Positions 20,101 to 24,498 of a DNA stretch of 24,498 nt are shown piece after piece. Every line of letters starts with the position of its first letter. Position 1 is the stretch's first letter. The DNA lies in NCBI GenBank assembly GCA_016098155.1, contig JAAAJB010000539.1, positions 1 through 24,498 on the forward strand, in the 5' to 3' direction. The notes under the pieces were generated by a model. It searched no databases, was not told the origin of the DNA, and saw only the letters and a program-made list of their open reading frames with translations. Both the position numbers and the translations under genes were made by a program. This DNA is from Actinomortierella ambigua. Its lineage: Eukaryota; Mortierellomycota; Mortierellomycetes; Mortierellales; Mortierellaceae.

Positions 20101-21202
20101 GATCGTCCACGATCGACAGGTTGTCGAGCGCATCGTCCAGACCACAGGCAGCGAGCCGATCATGGATCGAGTCGTACATGCTGGATCCGAGCGACAGAAG
20201 GCTGCCAAGGGTCTCAAAGGGTTCGTCCGACACAATGTCCTCGACTAGGACGACCTCGCTCGCCTTGGGTCGCTGTGTTGGGTCCTGGTGCCAGCATCGT
20301 TCGATCCACGACCGGTACTCTGCGGGGGTGTTCTCGGGAATCTCCTCACGCTCACCCCTCCTGACCAGCGTCACCACGGCCATGTTGTCGTGCTGTTCGA
20401 TGAATGGCTCGGGCTGGTTGGCGGCCATGGCCCACATGACCATACCAAGAGCGTAAATGTCCGATTTGGTCGAGTACTTTGGTCGCACGTCCACGGTCTC
20501 GGGGGCCGCCCATCGGAGGGTGCCCTTGAACGAGTCTGTAGAGGCCGAGGCGCTGATGGTCTTGACTTTGGCGAGACCGAAATCACAGAGCTTGACCTCC
20601 ATGAACCGGGTCAGAAGCACGTTGGCCGTCTTGAGGTCTCGATGGAGGATCTCGCGTCGATGGATGTACTCGAGGCCGCGCGCGACTTCGTGCGCGATTC
20701 GGAGCTTGGTCTGCCAATCGGTGACCTCGCCTCGGGCAATGACGCCCGCAAGGCTCCCCTTCTCGGCTAGATCCATGAGGATGTAGATGTGGCCGTCGTG
20801 CTCCAGCGTTTCCAGGTACTGGATGATGTGGCGGTGACGCAGTTGCTGCAGAATCTCAATCTCCTTTTTGACGGACGAGTGCGAGAGATCGCTGTACGAA
20901 GCAAAACACTCTTTGGCCGCGCAGGGAAGACCCTCGCGCTGGGCCCGGTAGACCGCCCCAAAGCCGCCTGATCCTATGCGGTTGCCGAGCACGAAAGGTG
21001 GCTGAGCATACCCCCCAAAGGGAGAGGGAGAGAGAGGGGGGAGTGTCAGACAAGGAAATTTTTTGTATGTTGCCCTGAACTTGTCGTTCTTCATTCGCCT
21101 TACCATGTCACGAAAAGAGAAATTCGGATGAGATTGAGAGAAATGATGGATTCGGATGGCAAAGCTCTCCATTCCTTCGGGACTTGTACTGCAGCTGTAC
21201 AT
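17129..21202 (-). CDS. TKL-like protein kinase with about 26 C-terminal Sel1 repeats (1323 aa if the 102-bp intron is removed)
   Basis: The likely model is exon 21202-21104, intron 21103-21002, exon 21001-17129. The kinase domain (about residues 36-290) has glycine loop GSGGFGAVY, ATP-site lysine K63 in CAAKE, HRDLKTAN with catalytic D155, DFG D173, WAAPE and SDIYALGMVMW, so it looks active. Serine/threonine specificity of the tyrosine kinase-like group is inferred from HRDLKTAN and the RIP/DAPK-like context. From about residue 400, Sel1 (SLR/TPR-like) units of 36 residues follow, pattern A.. LG.MY..G.GV.....A..WY.KAA.QG. They form a solenoid for protein binding; unit 25 is degenerate and a half unit ends the protein. 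Role unknown; kinase-Sel1 fusions are common in Mucoromycota, usually linked to signalling. Start: ATG 21202 or 21172 fits a TATA-like box at 21263-21272. The frame stays open to 21298, but that part would overlap the putative promoter. A 34-residue longer form results if the intron is kept. Confidence 0.85.
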   Translation of the reverse strand: MYSCSTSPEGMESFAIRIHHFSQSHPNFSFRDMVRRMKNDKFRATYKKFPCLTLPPLSPSPFGGYAQPPFVLGNRIGSGGFGAVYRAQREGLPCAAKECFASYSDLSHSSVKKEIEILQQLRHRHIIQYLETLEHDGHIYILMDLAEKGSLAGVIARGEVTDWQTKLRIAHEVARGLEYIHRREILHRDLKTANVLLTRFMEVKLCDFGLAKVKTISASASTDSFKGTLRWAAPETVDVRPKYSTKSDIYALGMVMWAMAANQPEPFIEQHDNMAVVTLVRRGEREEIPENTPAEYRSWIERCWHQDPTQRPKASEVVLVEDIVSDEPFETLGSLLSLGSSMYDSIHDRLAACGLDDALDNLSIVDDLHGEEYSTSADHQNETGDEVVQYLRKLANKGNADAQLVLGWMCDRGLDVAGSTEDAPLWYRKAAEQGHATAQLKLGLMYERSPSADLSQTDGEAAKWYRMAAERGEAQAQLRFGLYCARGRGTSQSENEAAKWFERAAEQGVADAQFNLGLMYSRGQGVEQSDVEGAKWVRRAAEQGKVDALFGLGSMYKDGRGVDQSDEMAVVWYRRAAEEGNAAAQLHLGSMYERGIGVEQDATEAVAWLRKSADQGYSDAQVQLGLMYEDGRGVEQSYSDAVALYRQAASQENARAELYLGMAYDQGKGVDPDVVDAFLWYRKAADRGNAEAQRCLGVMYAFGQGVEKSDAEAMAWFTKAADQGDQVGLVNVGVMYELGQGVDKSDADAAAFYRKAAEQGNARAAFYLGHAYEGGQGVEQSYEEAATWYRKAAEHGHTEAQRCLGRMYQKGLGIEQNDAEAVAWYRKAADGGNARAGVILGLAYDHGKGVEQNDEESVTWYRKAAGQGEAIAQRNLGLMLGEGRGIEQNFSEAAQWYRKAAEQGDSQAEFQLGMAYDLGQGVDQSDVEAAKWFRRAADHGDSDAQRCLGVMFQQGRGVEQSNVEAVSWYRKAADQGDSAAQVNLGVMYELGQGVEQSEVTAIEWYRKAADQEDAKAELYLGMAYEAGQGVDLSYTEAVTWYRRAADRGNADAQRCLGVLYEEGRGVDQDDEEAVAWYRKGASQGDAEAEFYLGIAYAHGKGVEQDFVEAVTWYQRAAAQGNANAQRNLGVMYELGRGVEQSDVIAFKLYRLAAEQEDAKAEFFIGMAYDKGQGVEHNNVKACEWYHKAALHDHPGAQFCLGWKYDLGLGIEQSDRLAFEWYAKSAAHGDMNALFSLACMHELGIETERDDRHAFTLMRDNIDLEESDALFHVQWMASDDYRTPKSDTDAISVYNDGAANGYAAAQYNLGRMYEKGRGVSMDRDQAMEWYGKAAEQGHDDARQRLAFLMTLLGRVDAS
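17726..19237 (-). repeat. tandem duplication of a seven-unit Sel1 block (2 x 756 bp)
   Basis: Within the Sel1 array, units 8-14 (18482-19237) and 15-21 (17726-18481) match one to one in type. AELYLGMAY pairs with AEFQLGMAY, AQRCLGVM with AQRCLGVM, VNVGVMYELGQG with VNLGVMYELGQG, then the SY.EA unit, the NDAEAVAWYRK/DDEEAVAWYRK unit, the HGKGVEQ unit and the AQRNLG unit. The register shift is exactly 756 bp (252 residues). Confidence 0.75.
21002..21103 (-). other. probable in-frame intron of the kinase-Sel1 gene
   Basis: Donor GTAAGG follows directly after an ATG codon. CTGAC and a long C/T tract precede the acceptor ATGCTCAG just before CCACCTTTCGTGCTC, where the conserved start of the kinase domain begins. 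Length is 102 bp, a multiple of three, without a stop. The encoded stretch has no kinase character (TLPPLSPSPFGG). Confidence 0.7.
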
Positions 21203-21262
21203 GCCCTTTTTTTTTTTGCTTTGAGCCCAATACTTTAAACTTCCAGGGAAAGGGGGAAAAAG

Positions 21263-21283
21263 CCTTTTTATGTTTATTATTGG
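21263..21283 (-). promoter_or_regulatory. CCAAT box and TATA-like box of the kinase-Sel1 gene
   Basis: On the coding strand CCAAT (21283-21279) is followed by CATAAAAAGG (21272-21263), about 60 bases before ATG 21202. The secreted-protein stop codon at 21341 is only about 60 bases upstream of these boxes, so this promoter overlaps the 3' region of the neighbouring gene. Confidence 0.4.
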
Positions 21284-21340
21284 CGGAGGGGCGTGCAAGC
21301 ACAGAGAACCCTTTGTGGTATCAGTTCCAATTTTGATTGT

Positions 21341-22069
21341 CTACTTCTTGCAATATTCGCAGTTGTAACCAATGCCGCTGACATCGATTTTACCGCACTC
21401 AAAAGACTGCTGGTGGTAATAGCACTTGCCACCGCTGTTCCAGCTGCAGTTGAGTCCCACACCGCTACCATCATAGCCCTTGACAAGAACTGAGCAGCAT
21501 GCGGGCTTGCGCTTGGTCTTCCAGTCACCTTCCATTTCTGGGTCGGCGGGGTTTGCTTCGTCAGGCTGGACGGTCTGCTCGTCGTTAGGCTGAGTGGCGG
21601 GTGCCTGTCCCTCGGGCTGAGCGGCGGGCGCCTGTCCCTCGGGCTGGGTAGCGGGTGCCTGTCCTTCGGGCTGAGTGGCGGGTGCCTGTCCCTCGGGCTG
21701 AGTTGGGAGTAATTGCCCATCGGGTTGAGTGGGAGGCACCTGCGCATCAGGTTGAGTGGGGGCTACCTGCCCGTCAGGTTGAGTGGGCGCTGCCTGCTCG
21801 TCGGGCTTAATAGGGGCCTCCTGTGCGTCGGGCTGAGTGGGCGCTGCCTGCTCGTCGGGCTTAATAGGGGCTTCCTTTGCGTCGGGCTCGACGGGGGCTT
21901 CCTTTGCGTCGGGCTCGACGGGGGCTACCTGTGCATCGGGTTGGACAGCGACAGTGTCTGCCGCCTTGAGGATGTCGATGGGAATCATATCCTTGCTTCC
22001 TTCGATGGGGGCTGCCGCCACCAAGCTGAGAGCCACCAAGGCGGAAAGGGCAACAACGAAGGTCTTCAT
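21341..22069 (-). CDS. secreted Pro/Gln-repeat protein with dibasic site and 7-Cys C-terminal domain (242 aa)
   Basis: Not recognised as a named family. Visible parts: residues 1-20 are a classical signal peptide (basic start, hydrophobic core, AAA before P21). Residues 44-160 are thirteen 9-residue repeats that change stepwise from PDAKEAPVE through PDEQAAPTQ and PDGQVAPTQ to PEGQAPATQ. Acidic linker about 161-183. KTKRK at 184-188 contains a Kex2-type KR. Residues 188-242 hold seven cysteines (191, 192, 208, 216, 225, 237, 240), with GSGVGLNC and VSGIGYNC as internal echoes. It is probably secreted or wall-associated. If Kex2 cuts, a 55-residue Cys-rich peptide would be released. Cys spacing does not fit the hydrophobin pattern of eight. 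Single exon, same strand as the kinase gene, 138 bases ahead of its ATG. A TATA-like TTTAAAA lies about 95 bases upstream of the start. Confidence 0.85.
   Translation of the reverse strand: MKTFVVALSALVALSLVAAAPIEGSKDMIPIDILKAADTVAVQPDAQVAPVEPDAKEAPVEPDAKEAPIKPDEQAAPTQPDAQEAPIKPDEQAAPTQPDGQVAPTQPDAQVPPTQPDGQLLPTQPEGQAPATQPEGQAPATQPEGQAPAAQPEGQAPATQPNDEQTVQPDEANPADPEMEGDWKTKRKPACCSVLVKGYDGSGVGLNCSWNSGGKCYYHQQSFECGKIDVSGIGYNCEYCKK
21590..21940 (-). repeat. 27-bp coding minisatellite, 13 units
   Basis: Thirteen head-to-tail 27-bp units code for the 9-residue repeats of the secreted protein. The units nearest the C terminus (PEGQAPATQ) are the most alike and the N-terminal ones are more diverged. 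This suggests recent expansion at the 3' side. Confidence 0.95.
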
Positions 22070-22160
22070 GATGAGAAAAGAAGAGTAGCTTTAGATGTTG
22101 TTGTTGCTGTTTTTCTGGAGTGAGATGACGACTTTTTGGGTGGGGAGAATAGGAAGCTGG

Positions 22161-22170
22161 GCTTTTAAAG
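22161..22170 (-). promoter_or_regulatory. TATA-like box of the secreted-protein gene
   Basis: CTTTAAAAGC on the coding strand, about 92-101 bases before the ATG. It is followed by a C/T-rich stretch and a CAACAACAAC leader typical of well-expressed fungal genes. Confidence 0.45.
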
Positions 22171-22179
22171 CGCTTTCGG

Positions 22180-22848
22180 CTCCATGTACTCGGATAATCA
22201 ATCCTCAAGGGGATTCAGGTGGTTCTGGAATCGGAAGGAGGGTACAGAACCAGAATACTGAGATTCTACCACCTCCACACTTGGCAAAGGGGGGGGGATG
22301 AGGACTACCTCAAGAATGAATGCTAAAATAGGGACACTGGTCTCGAGCGAAAATTATTTTGCATGCGTTCTTTGGTCGCGCAGCTTACGTCGCTTAGTGT
22401 GTTCTCGCATAAGAATTTATTCCAGTCAGGAACGCGTCAAAATACGCGATATGGGGAAGAGAGAGAAGAGTGGGAATTGGAAGAATTGCGAGCAGAGCGA
22501 ACTAACGAAATGCACCATCCATCATGCTAGTCATATGGTAGGTCTGGACATGATTGACAAACACACGCCTAATGCGTCTGGATTGTATCGTGCTGCAGAC
22601 TCTCGCTGGATAGGAACTGAGACACGACGATCAGCAGAATGCATTTGTCCACAACATTTACTCCAGCTATAAAACATGCAGGTCTGCAGACTACCTCTGC
22701 ATTACATTTTCATTATTGCATTGCATAGACTGGAAAGACTGGAAAGACTGAGGAGGATGTACAACAAAAAAAATGTTCATGACATGAAATACTTATTCGT
22801 GGCCTGTGTGGGCCTTCACCCTCATTCCTCGTGAGGACCGCGCTGTCT
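22180..22848. other. intergenic DNA without recognisable gene
   Basis: Upstream of the secreted-protein gene. Holds a G9 run near 22289-22297 and a small tandem of GACTGGAAA at about 22729-22750. The short open frames here have no protein-like character. Confidence 0.5.
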
Positions 22849-23577
22849 TTAGTCCCCCCTCCCTCCCAGCTGTTGCTTGATTCCTTCCAGCATATCTAGC
22901 GCCTGCATGTGGTTTTTTGGGGGAAGAGGTCGCGATTGTGAAACCACAACGAAATGCACTGAAGTGTATCTCCTGAAGGCGAATGGACTCACTCGATTCG
23001 TCTGGCCTTTAGAAAAAATGCCTTTGGTACCATCAAGCTCCACCGAATATGCGATATCAACCTCCAGGAACCTCCTCGGACTACAAGTACAAAACTCCTA
23101 AAGCATCGTTTCGTGAAGATGATCTTCAACCGCTCCAGTGTGGATAGTAGAAAACGCATACATGGTTTCTAGTCTTTTCATCCTGTGATGCATCCTCCAT
23201 TGAACGAACACGTGGCAGTATCCACAGTCGTCAAGACGAAGAAAAAAAACGCAACATCGGGTCCTGAGGATATCAGGACAGGATGGTAAACGAAGGAACC
23301 AGCTCCCCGCCTTTAAGTGAATCATGTTTAGCATGAGCATCTAAATGCCCATCAAGTGAAGTTACATCAAAGAGTGACGTGGTTGTCATACATCCATTTC
23401 GGCAATAGCATCCAGAATGGGATCGTACGACTTTGCTTCTGTTGGAGCTAGAGCTGTCTTAAGGTAGGATTTTATTGTGGAAAACGTGCGCCAGGGTTGG
23501 TAGTACCACCATTTACCATTGATATTCGTGTACTGATGTGTTTGGCTCCTAATCCAGGCAACGAACAATGGTAGCCT
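22849..23577 (-). pseudogene. possible decayed or spliced coding stretch, unrecognised
   Basis: Three open segments on the - strand (23577-23389, 23340-23101, 23097-22852) lie in the same frame. They are separated by only a few stops: TGA at 23388-23386, two stops before 23340, and TAG at 23100-23098. The translations look protein-like, with stretches such as NINGKWWYYQPWRTFSTIK, SYDPILDAIAEMD and LDGTKGIFSKGQTN. A GTATGA donor after GAAATGGAT and an AAAG acceptor 81 bases on would remove the first group of stops in frame, but no good branch site is seen. No family recognised. It may be a relic, a diverged small gene or chance. Confidence 0.25.
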
Positions 23578-24312
23578 GGGTTACTTCGATTCTCGACGGA
23601 ATAGTTTATGACAGCGTCCGCCTTGGTAGCAACTGATTAGCTGGTTGGATTAACCGTTGCATCGTATCACGCGGGGGCGAGGATACAGCCCGCAGTAGAG
23701 CTCTCGCACCGACCACGTGTTGGGTGACGATGTTGTGTAAGACCTGTTTGCGATCGAGTCCTCCATTTACTCTTAGGTGCCATAGAAATCGTGTCCAAAG
23801 TGCCCTTCAGTTTGTGGATATGCGCGAGATCCGTGAGACCGCTCTGTCTCGTCAGCAGACTGCAGCCACCCAAATGAGTGCTCACGATGACGCTCCCCAC
23901 CGCACCGTTCCTTGTTTTTTTATTCTATTTTTTATTTTATTTTCAATTGACAAGGAACATGTCTACACGACCACTATACCCTCTATACTATAGGAGTGGT
24001 GTGTGGGGAATGAAAAGACAGGCCACCGCGCATCAACTCTTGTGCATAAAACCCGCTGGTAAAACCGCTGCTTAGGTCAAGTGCATGAGAATCATGCACT
24101 AGCCACCGCAACCGCCGATTGCCTTGCGGACCTCCGGCTCCTGTAAACTTGTGACAGAGACATGACCCTTGGGGTATGGCCTCAGAGGGTCTTGAGGTCT
24201 TTGTTGTGCGGCGGGTTGTCGGGGACGAAGAGATAGTACTGAACTTTACTAGTTCCGACTGTGTAGTTGGGCCTTGCGCGAGAGTCTCGAGGGGTGGTCT
24301 GGGCTGGCTCAC
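23578..24312. other. intergenic DNA with an A/T-rich inverted repeat
   Basis: No gene supported. A T-rich tract (about 23911-23945) is bracketed by GTTCCTTG and CAAGGAAC, which could form an 8-bp stem. The right arm CAATTGACAAGGAACAT resembles the insert found at 24342-24358. Confidence 0.4.
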
Positions 24313-24374
24313 CATCAGGCGCGGTGTCTTTTTTTTTTTTTCAACTGCAAGGAACATACATCAGGCGCAGTGTC
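24313..24374 (-). mobile_element. tiny poly(A) retro-insertion flanked by 16-bp target-site duplication
   Basis: Direct repeats CATCAGGCGCGGTGTC (24313-24328) and CATCAGGCGCAGTGTC (24359-24374) differ at one base. Between them lie T13 (24329-24341) and 17 bases. Read on the - strand: repeat, 17-bp body, A13, repeat. This is the order expected for a severely 5'-truncated, poly(A)-tailed retroposon copy. No coding capacity. The source element is unknown. Confidence 0.45.
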
Positions 24375-24456
24375 GGCAGGTCACGTGAAAGAAGATAGAG
24401 CAGTGCATGGGCTTCGCACTGCTACAAGACTTTACCAGATTAGAAATTTTCAACTA

Positions 24457-24498
24457 GCTTCTGTGGCGCAATTGGTTAGCGCGTCTGACTGTTAATCA
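24457..24498 (+). tRNA. tRNA-Asn(GUU), 3' part beyond the window
   Basis: The 5' acceptor strand GCTTCTG (24457-24463), TG, D stem GCGC/GCGC with loop AATTGGTTA, and the anticodon stem start TCTGA with loop CTGTTAA are all in register. The anticodon is GTT at 24491-24493. The window ends in the 3' side of the anticodon stem (TCA pairs with TGA). The A box (TGGCGCAATTGGTTA) is typical of eukaryotic tRNA-Asn. Whether an intron follows position 37 is not visible: the sequence continues straight into the stem. Confidence 0.92.

Noticed and set aside
19442..20248. A 268-codon open frame on the + strand across the kinase-Sel1 gene
   Set aside because: It is antisense to the kinase/Sel1 coding frame. 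Repeated 108-bp units with biased codons keep antisense frames open by chance, and its translation shows no domain. The same holds for the 203-codon frame at 17624-18235.
21203..21298. Starting the kinase at ATG 21298
   Set aside because: The extra codons cover the CCAAT/TATA-like boxes and a poly-A stretch and encode a Lys-run. A start at 21202 or 21172 fits better.
22849..24456. Autonomous transposon or CRISPR-like array in the gene-poor right part
   Set aside because: No transposase, reverse transcriptase, terminal inverted repeats or regularly spaced repeats could be seen. Only the tiny poly(A) insertion and short A/T-rich repeats are present.

Overview
The window looks like nuclear DNA from an early-diverging filamentous fungus. 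A Mortierella-like member of the Mucoromycota is my best guess, but this is inference. Evidence: protein-coding genes are split by short introns (mostly 78-240 bp) with GTAAGT/GTATGT donors and CTAAC/CTGAC-type branch sites; coding DNA carries CAG/CAA-encoded glutamine runs; and there is a TKL kinase fused to a very long Sel1 array, a class I deacetylase, a Bro1/ALIX protein, a small secreted Pro-rich/Cys-rich protein and a eukaryotic tRNA-Asn. No bacterial, viral or CRISPR signatures were seen.

Layout from left to right. (1) Bases 1-340, + strand: a decayed tail of a Sel1-repeat protein, related to the intact kinase-Sel1 gene at the right but broken by a stop and two frameshifts. (2) 623-10689, - strand: one 3-exon gene, obtained by joining three long frames through two clean introns, coding for a 3266-residue protein that I read as an EPG5-family autophagosome tether. 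(3) 10690-11009: short shared upstream region containing a GA microsatellite. (4) 11010-12941, + strand: a 7-exon HDAC8/Hos1-like class I deacetylase with all zinc and catalytic residues. (5) 13028-16743, - strand: a 9-exon Bro1/ALIX-family ESCRT adaptor of 847 residues, convergent with the deacetylase. (6) 17129-21202, - strand: a TKL-like kinase followed by about 26 Sel1 repeats. (7) 21341-22069, - strand: a secreted 242-residue protein with thirteen 9-residue Pro/Gln repeats, a dibasic site and a 7-Cys tail. (8) 22180-24456: gene-poor DNA with a possible decayed coding stretch and what looks like a tiny poly(A) retro-insertion with target-site duplication. (9) 24457-24498: the 5' part of tRNA-Asn(GUU), cut by the window end.

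EPG5 (autophagosome-lysosome fusion) and Bro1/ALIX (ESCRT-III/multivesicular body) both act on the endolysosomal route. The deacetylase between them probably has an unrelated nuclear role (in yeast and man its relatives deacetylate Smc3), so I do not claim a functional cluster. All exon joins were worked out by hand from splice motifs and frame; the three spliced gene models each give a length divisible by three.

Most interesting points: a full-length EPG5-like gene in a fungus, a tandem duplication of a seven-unit Sel1 block, an in-frame 102-bp intron just upstream of the kinase domain, and a possible prepro-peptide gene with a Kex2-like site.
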